The notes: generated by a model from the sequence alone, not told the origin. Shown: positions 1-8,297, counted from the stretch's first letter. The stretch is DNA of 64,000 bases from Bacilli bacterium (GCA_017428485.1 JAFRQT010000048.1:1-64000); one strand, 5' to 3'. Numbers and translations are program-made.

Positions 1-1
1 A

Positions 2-577
2 ATATTATTACTATTATTAGTTGTTGTTTTAACATATTTTGGGGCTTATTTTGGAAAAAAATATAATAATAAGTATAAGAATACATTTTATAGACTAAAT
101 CTCATCATATGGTTTATTTTATATGTTATTTTTCTTTTAAAAATAACTTTATTAGATTCATATTATTTTAGAAATGGATTTTTACTAGTTAAATGGAATA
201 AAGTTGTATTATATGATTATTATTATAATGTAGTTAATCTTATTCCTTTTAGAATGATTATTAAATTATTTATAGAATATTTTGATGGTGATTTATCCTT
301 AACCTTATTGATACAAAATATTATTGGTAATTTCGTAGTTTGTATGCCATTTGCTTTCTTTTTACCAAGACTATTAAAAAAAGAAAATAATTTAAAAGTA
401 TTTTTGATAACTATGTTTGTAATTGTTAGTGTTATTGAGTTAACACAATTTCTAACATTATCAGGAACATTTGATGTTGATGATTATTTATTAAATATTA
501 GTGGTGCTATAATAATGTTTAAATTACTTCATAATAATAAAATTAACAATATGATTGAATATTTATTAAATATGTGA
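2..577 (+). CDS. VanZ-like membrane protein, 5' truncated
   Basis: The frame is open from the second base of the window and ends at a TGA stop, so the N-terminus lies outside. The codons before the first internal Met (254) encode hydrophobic membrane segments continuous with the rest, so 254 is not the true start. A NLIPF motif at about residues 80-84 of the visible part, followed by alternating hydrophobic helices, is typical of the VanZ family, first known from teicoplanin-resistance clusters but mostly of unknown function. It is followed 29 bases later by a gene on the same strand. The family call is fairly secure; the role is not. Confidence 0.72.
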   Translation: MLLLLLVVVLTYFGAYFGKKYNNKYKNTFYRLNLIIWFILYVIFLLKITLLDSYYFRNGFLLVKWNKVVLYDYYYNVVNLIPFRMIIKLFIEYFDGDLSLTLLIQNIIGNFVVCMPFAFFLPRLLKKENNLKVFLITMFVIVSVIELTQFLTLSGTFDVDDYLLNISGAIIMFKLLHNNKINNMIEYLLNM

Positions 578-606
578 TAGGATAATCCCTAATCGAGGTG
601 AATTAT

Positions 607-1092
607 ATGTATAAGAAAGTTTATGCTTTTTATTACTGGAATTATGGATATAGCAAAGATAAAATGCATGCAATTGAATATCCTAGTAAATGTTTTACTT
701 TACCTGATAATATGAGTGAAAAAGATGCATTTTTAATACTATCATATTTATTTAGAGGAGTTTATTTGAGAGTAAAATATGATAATGATGATCCAGAAAA
801 AATAATAACTACCATTAAAATATTAGATGAGATTTTACCAGAGTATGGATTTAAAGAGCCAACTGATTACGCAGGTTATGAAGAACATCCTATAGTTGAT
901 CTGTTTATAATTGATGACAAATGTAAATTATTTAATAATGTTTGCAATAAAAATAGGATTGTTAAATGGTATAATAAACATGTATCATTTGGAAAAATAC
1001 TAAAAATATTTAAAAAATTAAATTTGGAATATAGAGATATTGATGATTTATTACAAGAAAAACAACAAAAACAATTAAAAAGAATAGGTTAA
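607..1092 (+). CDS. Hypothetical protein, 161 aa
   Basis: Start chosen at ATG 607 because GAGGTG just upstream is its ribosome-binding site; the GTG at 598 is part of that site. The protein is soluble, rich in Tyr, Lys and Asp, with no signal peptide or membrane segment and a Lys/Gln-rich C-terminal tail. I do not recognise a family. It lies directly behind the VanZ-like gene and shares a bidirectional terminator with gpmI on the other strand. Confidence 0.7.
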   Translation: MYKKVYAFYYWNYGYSKDKMHAIEYPSKCFTLPDNMSEKDAFLILSYLFRGVYLRVKYDNDDPEKIITTIKILDEILPEYGFKEPTDYAGYEEHPIVDLFIIDDKCKLFNNVCNKNRIVKWYNKHVSFGKILKIFKKLNLEYRDIDDLLQEKQQKQLKRIG

Positions 1093-1104
1093 ACTATTCT
1101 TTTT
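1077..1104. terminator. Bidirectional intrinsic terminator
   Basis: AAAAAGAATAG and CTATTCTTTTT flank a 6-base loop. It sits between two convergent genes and serves both strands. Confidence 0.8.
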
Positions 1105-2656
1105 CTATTATTGATTCTTTCCAAGAAGGATTTTTAGGTATATCAAATAGGGTAGTAATTGTACTGGCAATATTCGCAAGTCCAAAATTACCTTCTTTTA
1201 TTTTGAAGTTTATATTATTAGTTGCAATTATAAATGGTACTTTATTTAAACTATGTGATGTTTTAGTATTATTGTTTTTATCATACATTTCTTCTGCATT
1301 TCCATGATCAGCAGTTACTATTAATATGTAATTATTTTTAAGACATGTATCAAGAATTCTATTTAAATTTTTATCAACTGCTTCCATTGCTTTAATAGTT
1401 GCTTCATAATTGCCAGTATGTCCAACCATATCGCCATTTGGAAAATTTATTCTTAAAAAATCATATTTATTACTTTCAATAGCAGTAATTAATTTATCAG
1501 TTATCTCAAATGATTTCATTTCCGGTTTTTTATCAAATGAAATTATATCACTTGGTACTATATCATACGTTTCTAGATTGTCATCAAATTTGTCTTGTCT
1601 ATTACCATTCCAGAAGTATGTTACATGACCATATTTTTGTGTTTCGCTAACTGCGTATTCATATATATTATATTTATTTAATTCCTCAGTTAAAGTGTTT
1701 TTTATCTTTGGTGGTTCTGTTAAAAAATGTTTTGGTATTTTAGCTTCACTATCATATTCTAACATTCCTGCATAATATACTTTTGGATACCTAACTCTAT
1801 CAAATTTATCAAAATTTTCTTCATCAAATGATTTTGATATTTCAATAGCTCTATCTCCTCTAAAATTAAAGAATATAACTGAATCATTATCTTCAATAGT
1901 ACCAATAGGTTTATTATTTTCTACAATAACAAATGGTTCTAAATCTTGATCAATAATATCAGGATTTTCATTTCTCATAGTTTCTATGGCTGTTGTTGCA
2001 TTTTCAAAATATCTAGCGTCTCCAAGAACATGAGTATGCCATCCTTTTTCTACCATTTTGTAATTTGCCTCATATCTATCCATAGTAATATTCATACGGC
2101 CACCACCAGAAGCGATTCTTGCATCAAAAGTTGAATCATTTAATTCTTTTAATAAATTTTCTAACTTGCTAACATATATTAATGCGCTTGTTTTTGGAAC
2201 ATCTCTACCATCTAGTAAAATATGTATTCTTACTTTTTTAATTTTTTCTTCTTTGGCTCTTTTAATTAATTCAAATAAATGATTTATATTTGAATGAACA
2301 TTACCATCAGATAATAGTCCAATTAAATGTAGTGTATTATTTTTACAATAATTTATTAATTCATTCCATGTTCTACTATTAAATATATCTTTATTATTTA
2401 TAGCCTCATTTACTAATTTAGCACCTTGAGAATATATTTGACCGCATCCCATTGCATTATGTCCAACCTCAGAGTTTCCCATGTCTTCATCACTTGGAAG
2501 TCCAACATATGTTCCGTGTGCATTAATTAATGTATGTGGATATTTATTCATTAATAAATCTAGAGTAGGGGTATTAGCATTTTTAACGGCATTACCATTA
2601 CTATTTTCACTATATCCAACTCCATCCATAATAACCATTACTAATCTATTTTTCAT
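1094..2656 (-). CDS. gpmI: 2,3-bisphosphoglycerate-independent phosphoglycerate mutase
   Basis: Interconverts 3- and 2-phosphoglycerate in glycolysis, in the cytoplasm, using two metal ions (Mn in Firmicutes). At 520 aa it is full length. The N-terminal DGVG metal motif at about residue 11 and the GNSEVGH motif with the phospho-acceptor Ser near residue 62 are present, as is the C-terminal TADHGN metal motif followed by HSLNKVPFI. The start is supported by GAAAGGAAG upstream of the ATG. It appears monocistronic, divergent from the cation transporter gene and convergent with the upstream hypothetical gene. The neighbouring gap gene, often tpiA or pgk in other Firmicutes, is absent here. Confidence 0.97.
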   Translation of the reverse strand: MKNRLVMVIMDGVGYSENSNGNAVKNANTPTLDLLMNKYPHTLINAHGTYVGLPSDEDMGNSEVGHNAMGCGQIYSQGAKLVNEAINNKDIFNSRTWNELINYCKNNTLHLIGLLSDGNVHSNINHLFELIKRAKEEKIKKVRIHILLDGRDVPKTSALIYVSKLENLLKELNDSTFDARIASGGGRMNITMDRYEANYKMVEKGWHTHVLGDARYFENATTAIETMRNENPDIIDQDLEPFVIVENNKPIGTIEDNDSVIFFNFRGDRAIEISKSFDEENFDKFDRVRYPKVYYAGMLEYDSEAKIPKHFLTEPPKIKNTLTEELNKYNIYEYAVSETQKYGHVTYFWNGNRQDKFDDNLETYDIVPSDIISFDKKPEMKSFEITDKLITAIESNKYDFLRINFPNGDMVGHTGNYEATIKAMEAVDKNLNRILDTCLKNNYILIVTADHGNAEEMYDKNNNTKTSHSLNKVPFIIATNNINFKIKEGNFGLANIASTITTLFDIPKNPSWKESIIEKE

Positions 2657-2752
2657 AATTACTTCCTTTCATACCATAATAATAGTATATCATAAATATT
2701 TATTTTTATATAAATATATTATATAATTATTTTATCATTAGGAGGCATTCTT

Positions 2753-3628
2753 ATGTCAAGGTATAAAAGTACTAAAAATTCAAGCATATTAGGAATATTA
2801 GGAAATATATTTCTTTTAATTATTAAATCAATTATAGGGTTTATTTCTGGAAGTAGATCTATGATAGCAGATGCATTTAATAGTGCTGGAGATATATTCT
2901 CATCATTAATGACTTTTATTGGAAATAAGATAGCAAATAAACCTTCTGATAAAGACCATAATTTAGGTCATGGAAAAGCAGAATATATTTATTCATTATT
3001 AATAAGTATTTCAATGATTTTAATGTCTATATATGTATTTAAAGATTCGTTTTTAGTAATAATTAATAAAACAAAATATAGTTATTCTATATGGTTAATA
3101 ATAGTATGCGCTATAACTATATTAGTTAAATTATTCTTATTTCTTTATACTAATAAAGTATACAAAAGATATAATAATTTACTAGTAAAAGCAAATTCTA
3201 AAGATCATTTCAATGATATGATAATCACATCACTTAACTTAATATCATGTATCTTAGCAAGATTTAATATTTTCTATTTAGACGGGGTTGTTGGAATAAT
3301 TATATCTTTATGGATTATTTATACGTCCATTAAAATATTCATTGAAAGTTATGATGTTTTAATGGATAAAGCAGCATCAATTGATACTCAAAAGAAAGTA
3401 TTAGAGATTATTAAAAAATATGATGAAATTAAAAAAGTAAATCACTTTAATTCAACACCGGTAGGGTATAAATATCAAATAACGCTTACAATATTTGTAG
3501 ATGGGAATTTATCTACTTTTGAAAGTCATGAAATAGCTGATAGACTTGAAGATGAAATAATAGATACAATTGATGAAATATATCTAGCAGTTATTCATGT
3601 TAATCCAATAGAAAAAGAAACTAAATAG
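2753..3628 (+). CDS. Cation diffusion facilitator family transporter (FieF/MamM-like)
   Basis: Proton-driven efflux of divalent cations (Zn, Fe, Mn or Co) across the cell membrane. The 291 aa protein has the expected N-terminal membrane domain with DAFNSAGD near residue 40, then DHNLGHGKAEYI, and DHFNDM in a later helix; these supply the membrane metal sites. A cytoplasmic C-terminal domain of about 85 residues, including an HFNSTPVG segment, follows the last helix. The start is supported by AGGAGG. It ends in a terminator shared with the wall hydrolase gene. The metal cannot be read from sequence; with the ZIP gene and the probable Mn riboswitch nearby it belongs to a metal-rich region. Confidence 0.92.
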   Translation: MSRYKSTKNSSILGILGNIFLLIIKSIIGFISGSRSMIADAFNSAGDIFSSLMTFIGNKIANKPSDKDHNLGHGKAEYIYSLLISISMILMSIYVFKDSFLVIINKTKYSYSIWLIIVCAITILVKLFLFLYTNKVYKRYNNLLVKANSKDHFNDMIITSLNLISCILARFNIFYLDGVVGIIISLWIIYTSIKIFIESYDVLMDKAASIDTQKKVLEIIKKYDEIKKVNHFNSTPVGYKYQITLTIFVDGNLSTFESHEIADRLEDEIIDTIDEIYLAVIHVNPIEKETK

Positions 3629-3639
3629 TTTCTTTTTTA
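3613..3639. terminator. Bidirectional intrinsic terminator
   Basis: AAAGAAACT/AGTTTCTTT hairpin with A and T tracts on both sides, between the convergent cation transporter and NlpC/P60 genes. Confidence 0.8.
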
Positions 3640-4974
3640 GTACCACATATTTGTAAGTTCTCCGTCTTCTTTATAGAATTTATCCATAAGTACAAACTTA
3701 GGGAATTCTTTAGCTAATTCGCTTGCTGTTGCTTTTGTGATAATAACACCGATTTGACCTGTCCATAGTGCCTGAGCTGTATAGAAATAATTATCATCTA
3801 TACCAACCAATATGCCAATATGTCCTCCAGCTCTATAACTAAATAGTAAATCTCCAACTTTAAGTTTTTTAGCTAATGATGTAGAACTATCTTTAAATTC
3901 TCCTAAACTTTGAGATAAGTTTTTAACATTACTTACACCTGCGCCCAAATCTCCAACATCAAATCCTGCATTTAATAGTGCCCATGATACAAAGCCACTA
4001 CAGTCAAGTCCATTATCTACATTTCTGTGGACTGGAGTGTCATACATTGAACATCCCCAAATTTTAGGTTTAGATGTTGATTTGCTTATGCTTTTATACC
4101 TAGATGAATTTAAATATAATCCAACATGATAATATCTTCCTTCGCCATCAATTTTATTTGCTTGAGTTAATCTTCCTGTTTCATAGAAATAATTTATTCT
4201 ATATGGTAATTCTAAAGTTAAAAATCTTGCTGCTTCTGCAGCCGCTGCTCTAGTTTGAAAACCAACTTGATGTACTCTATAATCTAATATTTCATCTAAT
4301 TTATCATTTTCTTCTTCAGTATATTTATCACATGGTAGATATTTTTTCTTATAATCATATTCTTTTGGTATTGCAGTAATTAATGAAGTAGAGGTAATAT
4401 CTAACTTTTTAGATTTACCCTCGAAATTTGCAAATATTGATACTTCACCATCACTAATAGTTTTTATAGTTCCATTATCAACTGTAATTATTTTATCATT
4501 AGAACTCTTCCAAGTAATTTTTGGATTATTTCCAATATATTTATATTTATAATTTAATTTATATTCATTATTGACAGCATAATATTTAGTTGCATCGTCA
4601 AATTCAAAATCTAAGACTTTACTATCATTTGAAGAATAAATAAGTTTATCATTTTTCTTTATAAATAAATTAGAATTATCGTCGCTAAAATTAAATACAC
4701 ATTCTTTATCCTTAATTTTAATCCATTCTGTATCTTTAACAGATGATATATTTTTTTCCTTGGATAGGGCACAAGTAATATCTTTATTAATTTTAGAATT
4801 AAATTTGATATATAATTTATTATTTTCTAAATAAATATCTTTAATAGATACTTTCTTATATTCTATCTTATATATTATAAATAGTGTTAAAACAGTAATG
4901 AATAATAAGAAAGATCTTCTTAAAAACTTTCTTACCCATTTTTTAAGTCTTCTTTTTTTTACATGTCTTGTCAT
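3637..4974 (-). CDS. Membrane-anchored BIG2 plus NlpC/P60 cell-wall peptidase
   Basis: Probable peptidoglycan endopeptidase acting outside the cell. The 445 aa protein has a very basic N-terminus, a membrane anchor at about residues 20-36, a bacterial Ig-like (BIG2) segment around 150-190 (ITWKSSNDKI, then SDGEVSI), a helical stretch with repeated Ala near 243-250, and a C-terminal NlpC/P60 domain. The catalytic Cys is C325 in DCSGFVSW and the His is H385 in GGHIGILVG. GGTG precedes the start. The C-terminal half is related in plan to the 534 aa protein near 56 kb. The exact bond cleaved is unknown. Confidence 0.88.
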   Translation of the reverse strand: MTRHVKKRRLKKWVRKFLRRSFLLFITVLTLFIIYKIEYKKVSIKDIYLENNKLYIKFNSKINKDITCALSKEKNISSVKDTEWIKIKDKECVFNFSDDNSNLFIKKNDKLIYSSNDSKVLDFEFDDATKYYAVNNEYKLNYKYKYIGNNPKITWKSSNDKIITVDNGTIKTISDGEVSIFANFEGKSKKLDITSTSLITAIPKEYDYKKKYLPCDKYTEEENDKLDEILDYRVHQVGFQTRAAAAEAARFLTLELPYRINYFYETGRLTQANKIDGEGRYYHVGLYLNSSRYKSISKSTSKPKIWGCSMYDTPVHRNVDNGLDCSGFVSWALLNAGFDVGDLGAGVSNVKNLSQSLGEFKDSSTSLAKKLKVGDLLFSYRAGGHIGILVGIDDNYFYTAQALWTGQIGVIITKATASELAKEFPKFVLMDKFYKEDGELTNMWY

Positions 4975-5003
4975 ATTTTCACCAAATAAATTATAACATA
5001 ATT

Positions 5004-5032
5004 AAAAAAGATATTCATTAGAAATATCTTTT
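5004..5032 (-). terminator. Intrinsic terminator of the 38-aa ORF
   Basis: Hairpin AAAAGATATT / AAATATCTTTT directly downstream of the small Ser/Arg-rich ORF on the minus strand. It supports this ORF being a separate transcription unit. Confidence 0.7.
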
Positions 5033-5040
5033 CTTTACAA

Positions 5041-5157
5041 TTAGCGACTTCTAGAATTTGACATTTTTGCTCTAGAATTGCTTCTTGCACTACTATTACT
5101 TCTAGATTTTGATCTAGCATTAGATTTACATCTAGAATTGTTTCTAGCGTTTGCCAA
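5041..5157 (-). CDS. Ser/Arg/Asn-rich basic miniprotein, 38 aa
   Basis: A TTG-initiated ORF behind a GGTGGTG ribosome-binding site with its own terminator. The product has 8 Arg and 3 Lys, many Ser and Asn, one Cys and one internal Met, and no acidic residues, giving a net charge near +11. SR and NSR steps recur (NNSR, SKSR, SNSR), encoded by repeated TCTAGA hexamers. No aromatic residue is present, so it is likely unfolded. It resembles protamine-like or spore-core nucleic-acid-binding peptides in composition only; I recognise no family. The alternative is a non-coding repeat, but the RBS, clean frame and terminator argue for a gene. Confidence 0.6.
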   Translation of the reverse strand: MANARNNSRCKSNARSKSRSNSSARSNSRAKMSNSRSR

Positions 5158-5204
5158 TTTTATCACCACCTAATATTATTATGGTTATAAATTTTTTTTA
5201 AATG

Positions 5205-5210
5205 TATAAT
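5205..5210 (+). promoter_or_regulatory. -10 element placed for a leaderless ZIP mRNA
   Basis: TATAAT ends 8 bases before the ATG at 5219, which would put the transcription start at or next to the start codon. No ribosome-binding site lies between. No clear -35 was found. Confidence 0.5.
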
Positions 5211-5218
5211 ATTTTAAT

Positions 5219-5962
5219 ATGAAAATGGAAATATTTGGTCCTTTATTATTATCTTTAATTGCGGGATTAAGTACTCTTATAGGAGGACTATTTATATTTA
5301 TAAAATTTAAAAATATCAATAAGTTTATTGTAATTTCTTTATCATTTTCAATATCTATAATGATTCTTATTTCAATATTTGATTTATTACCAAATTCGAT
5401 TAATAACATGACTAATTATTATGGAATATATTATGGAATTCTATTAACTATTTTAACTTTTATTCTTGGATATTTAACTATATATCTCATAGCAAATAAA
5501 ATTAATTCTGAATCATCACTATATAAAATTGGAATATTATCTATGATATCTCTAATGTTGCATAATTTTCCAGAAGGTATAGCAGTATTTATGAGCAGTT
5601 ATGTAAATATAAGAGTAGGGTACAAGTTATTTCTTGCTATAATACTCCATAATATTCCAGAAGGAATTTCAATTGCAGTCCCACTCTATTATAGTGGCCG
5701 AAGTAGGGGAATAGCTTTAAAATACACTTTTATTTCTGGTGTTGCTGAACCTATTGGTGCACTTTTATCATATATTTTTCTTAAAAAATATATAAATAAT
5801 ACTATGATATCATTTATTTTAGTATTTGTATCAGGATTAATGATGTCTCTAAGTATTAATGAAATATATAAAGAAATTAAGAAATATAATTTAATTAATT
5901 ATAGTTACATTGGATATGTAGTAGGGATAGTAATATTTTTTATACTTTCATTTATATTATAG
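5219..5962 (+). CDS. ZIP family metal transporter (ZupT-like)
   Basis: Uptake of zinc or a related divalent cation. The 247 aa protein is almost entirely membrane helices. The two signature helices carry HNFPEGIAVF and HNIPEGISIAVPLYYSG, the His/Glu metal-translocation residues of the family. The start is taken at the first ATG (another lies two codons later); no Shine-Dalgarno is visible and the -10 box abuts the start, so the mRNA is probably leaderless. It is divergent from the 38-aa ORF. Confidence 0.9.
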   Translation: MKMEIFGPLLLSLIAGLSTLIGGLFIFIKFKNINKFIVISLSFSISIMILISIFDLLPNSINNMTNYYGIYYGILLTILTFILGYLTIYLIANKINSESSLYKIGILSMISLMLHNFPEGIAVFMSSYVNIRVGYKLFLAIILHNIPEGISIAVPLYYSGRSRGIALKYTFISGVAEPIGALLSYIFLKKYINNTMISFILVFVSGLMMSLSINEIYKEIKKYNLINYSYIGYVVGIVIFFILSFIL

Positions 5963-5963
5963 A

Positions 5964-5993
5964 CCCCTACTTTCAAATTAATGAAGTAGGGGG
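5964..5993 (+). terminator. GC-rich hairpin after the ZIP gene
   Basis: CCCCTACTT and AAGTAGGGG form a 9-bp stem two bases after the stop codon. The following T-tract is weak, so it may be a terminator or an mRNA 3'-end stabiliser. Confidence 0.6.
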
Positions 5994-6481
5994 TTAGAAT
6001 TTAAAAAATGATATGATTAAAATTTGCATTAAGTAAGATAATTAGTCATTTAGTAATATTTCGATGCAAATTAGAAAATTGAATATTTTTAATAAACTTA
6101 AAAAAATAAAATTGTATCCCTATTACACATTTTTATAAAAATGAAGAGGGGAAGTATTGTTAAAAATTTACTTTGAGATGAATAACTATTCATTTTATCT
6201 AATCTCGATGCAAATTATAAAAATAGATATTTTCATTGAAATGAATAATTATATGTTTTTTGATAATTCGATGCAAATTATATAATATAATATTTTTTAA
6301 TAATTTATAATTAATTAAATATTATAAAAATTTGTAAATATTTAAAATTATATAATTATATCTAAATAGTAAGTAATTATTACAAATAAAAAAGAATAAT
6401 ATATTATATTTATATATCATTCTATTTCTTATCAAGAAGTTAACATAATATAAATTATCAAAAGTAGTATGTAACCTATGA
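5994..6481. other. Gene-free AT-rich stretch
   Basis: About 490 bases with no credible ORF, RNA-gene fold or strong promoter. It holds three copies of the 13-mer TCGATGCAAATTA (listed separately) and an inverted 9-base match, AATTTGCAT, at 6021-6029. The rest is A/T-rich sequence with no structure I could support. Confidence 0.6.
6061..6280 (+). repeat. Three imperfect repeats built around TCGATGCAAATTA
   Basis: The 13-mer is exact at 6061-6073, 6205-6217 and 6268-6280. The last two sit in units of about 63 bases that also share ATGAATAA-type sequence before the core and AT-rich TATTTT after it; the first unit shares the following AATATTTTT. Spacing is unequal (144 and 63), unlike CRISPR. 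Function is unknown. Confidence 0.7.
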
Positions 6482-7249
6482 TTATACTTTTCTAGATTCT
6501 ATTTCAGCCATTTTATTTAATACTTCTGATGCATTATCTTTAGTAATTTCAGTATATCCTAATTCTTTTAATGCTTGAATTTTAACTGTATTTAATTGTT
6601 GAGTTCTACTTAATTTTTCTTCTTTATCTTGTTCAATCTCTTGTACAAATCTATTATGAGATTCAGTTAGCTTAGATCTAGATGCTCCTCCATTATTATA
6701 TAAGTTAAATGCGGTATAGATTATACTTTCTAAAATAAATTGTTTTGTTTCATTAAACTTAAATTCATTTGGATTAGTAAATCCAGTTTTCTTAGATATA
6801 TATCCAAATATATATTTAATCTCTGGTACATTATCAATAGATTGTAGTACATGATATAAATATAGGAATGTATAATATGTATCTTTTGTTTTTTCTTCAG
6901 TGAATTTTTCTTTAATTAAAAATACAATATCATTTAATAATTCTTGTTCTTCCTTAGTTAAATTCTTATAGTTGAATACTTGAGAATTTAAATCTTTTAC
7001 ATTTTGATTTAATCTTGTTTCTACATTTTCTAAATATTCACTATTAACATTAATACTCTTGATAGTATCATCATCACCATTTTCAATATCTAATAATTTT
7101 AATAATAATATTCTTTTTTCTTGTGGCCATTTATTTAATGAATCAAGTTCCAAATAATTATATATCATTTGTCTTGAAACACCTAAATATTTGGCTAATT
7201 TAACTTTTGATATACCAAGTTCACCTAATAAGGCATTTAATTCTTTCAT
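6482..7249 (-). CDS. XRE-type helix-turn-helix protein, 255 aa
   Basis: Residues 1-55 form a helix-turn-helix: GISKVKLAKYLGVSRQMIYNYL is the typical pattern for DNA recognition. The rest, about 200 residues, is helical and charged with no recognised domain, so ligand and target are unknown. GGAGAG precedes the ATG. It lies behind two paralogous small lipoprotein genes on the same strand, but a terminator separates it from them, so it is probably transcribed alone. It could act on its neighbours; nothing in the sequence proves that. Confidence 0.8.
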   Translation of the reverse strand: MKELNALLGELGISKVKLAKYLGVSRQMIYNYLELDSLNKWPQEKRILLLKLLDIENGDDDTIKSINVNSEYLENVETRLNQNVKDLNSQVFNYKNLTKEEQELLNDIVFLIKEKFTEEKTKDTYYTFLYLYHVLQSIDNVPEIKYIFGYISKKTGFTNPNEFKFNETKQFILESIIYTAFNLYNNGGASRSKLTESHNRFVQEIEQDKEEKLSRTQQLNTVKIQALKELGYTEITKDNASEVLNKMAEIESRKV

Positions 7250-7328
7250 AGTTTACTCTCCTCTACTCCGTATCTTACATAATAATTGTATAATACTTTA
7301 CACTTATTTGTCAATAAAAATATAAAAT

Positions 7329-7356
7329 AAAAAAGGTAATATTAATTACCTTTTTT
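7329..7356 (-). terminator. Intrinsic terminator of the 117-aa lipoprotein gene
   Basis: AAAAGGTAAT / ATTACCTTTT hairpin overlapping the stop codon of the lipoprotein gene. Confidence 0.7.
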
Positions 7357-7695
7357 AAGTAATAGTTGATCATCACTATTTAAATAGTTAATTACTATAT
7401 CATCTCCAGCTATACTTTTTGCTATATCTTCTGCAGTAATAGAACCTCTTTCAGTAATAATTCTAGTATTAATTGTCGAAGTAACAATTATTTCTTCGCT
7501 TGGTAAGTACAAAATCGCAGAACCTCCTGTAGAAAAATTATATCGAGTAATTTCAATTATTGTTGCTCTATTATTTTCAAAAATAATTGCTTTATAATTA
7601 GGTTTATTATTGCCGCATCCTGTTAAAGATGTAACAGCAAGCATTCCGCTTAAAGCAGCTGCCATTATAGCTTTTCTTCTTTTAATATTATTCAT
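7342..7695 (-). CDS. Small lipoprotein, 117 aa
   Basis: N-terminal basic stretch (NNIKRRK), hydrophobic segment and lipobox LTGC give a signal peptide cleaved before Cys, so the mature protein of about 90 residues is lipid-anchored. The mature part carries KAIIFENNRATIIEI, IIVTSTINTR and AEDIAKSIAGDD. The same blocks recur in the frameshifted neighbour upstream (KAIIFNGNTATIVEI, IIITSSFDTK, ADDIARSILGED), so these are tandem paralogs. AGAGGTG supports the start. Function is unknown. Confidence 0.8.
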   Translation of the reverse strand: MNNIKRRKAIMAAALSGMLAVTSLTGCGNNKPNYKAIIFENNRATIIEITRYNFSTGGSAILYLPSEEIIVTSTINTRIITERGSITAEDIAKSIAGDDIVINYLNSDDQLLLKKGN

Positions 7696-7754
7696 ATTAT
7701 ATTCACCTCTCTTTTAAATAATTGTAAGTATTATATTTGGTATATTTTGTCAAT

Positions 7755-8124
7755 TTAAGGTGTTAGAGTTAATTGCTTTCCTTGACCTAAATAATTAATT
7801 TCAGCATCTTCTCCTAAGATTGATCTAGCAATATCATCTGCTTTTACTGTGGAATTTATATCATTAATTAATTTTGTATCAAAAGATGATGTAATAATTA
7901 TTGCTCCATCTTTTGTAACTATTTGAAGTTGTTCGCCATCATAATCAGTCCACTTTTCAATTTCAACTATTGTAGCGGTATTACCATTAAATATAATTGC
8001 TTTATTAAAATTATATTTAAAATCTACCATATCATAATTACAGCTACATCCGAGTGTTGCAAAGGCAAGTCCTCCAAATTAAAGCAGTTGTCATTATTGC
8101 CTTTCTAATATTTTTCTTTTCCAT
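7755..8124 (-). pseudogene. Frameshifted paralogous lipoprotein gene
   Basis: The gene should begin at ATG 8124 behind AAAGGAG, giving MEKKNIRKAIMTTAL, but the frame then runs to a TAG. One base less near 8079-8082 would continue as FGGLAFATLGC, a perfect lipobox, and then directly into the frame of the downstream 91-codon ORF starting at 8030. The intact reading would be about 122 aa and match the neighbouring 117-aa lipoprotein throughout. Either a real single-base insertion, an assembly error, or less likely a recoding site. The internal ATG at 8030 has no good ribosome-binding site. Confidence 0.75.
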
Positions 8125-8146
8125 ATTTTTCTCCTTTCTGAAATAT

Positions 8147-8255
8147 AAAAAGACTTTTATATTTCTATAAAAGTCTTGTTCTTTACATATAATCCAGGTT
8201 ATTAACCGTGTTATTGAATTATAACATCTATTGATGGAACTACTCCCTTTCAACA
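8147..8255 (-). promoter_or_regulatory. Probable yybP-ykoY (Mn-type) riboswitch with terminator
   Basis: On the minus strand the leader begins with AAAGGGAGTAGTTC and later has CACGG...CCTGG and GAACAAGACTTTTA. This order fits the yybP-ykoY class: a conserved GGGAGUAG near the 5' end, a CCGG-like loop and CAAGACUUU at the 3' side of P1. The 3' strand then forms an alternative hairpin, AAGACTTTTATA / TATAAAAGTCTT followed by T's (8147-8176), which is an intrinsic terminator. Ligand binding would stabilise P1 and allow read-through. It precedes the frameshifted lipoprotein gene rather than a Mn exporter. Class assignment is by eye. Confidence 0.55.
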
Positions 8256-8261
8256 ATGTTA

Positions 8262-8290
8262 ATTATACCATAAATTTGCTTATTTTTCAA
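8262..8290 (-). promoter_or_regulatory. Sigma-A promoter of the riboswitch transcript
   Basis: TTGAAA (8285-8290) and TATAAT (8262-8267) with a 17-base spacer. The predicted start near 8255 falls just before the conserved 5' end of the riboswitch. Confidence 0.75.
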
Positions 8291-8297
8291 GATTTTG

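Noticed and set aside
575-577. UGA read as Trp (Mollicute code)
   Set aside because: Genes end cleanly at TGA (for example the VanZ-like gene) and Trp is encoded by TGG throughout.
598-606. GTG start for the 161-aa protein
   Set aside because: The GTG is part of the GAGGTG ribosome-binding site of ATG 607.
6061-6280. CRISPR array
   Set aside because: Only three short repeats with unequal spacing and no Cas genes.
8030-8030. ATG 8030 as the true start of an independent 91-aa gene
   Set aside because: No RBS, and the preceding sequence encodes a signal peptide and lipobox in the same frame apart from one base.
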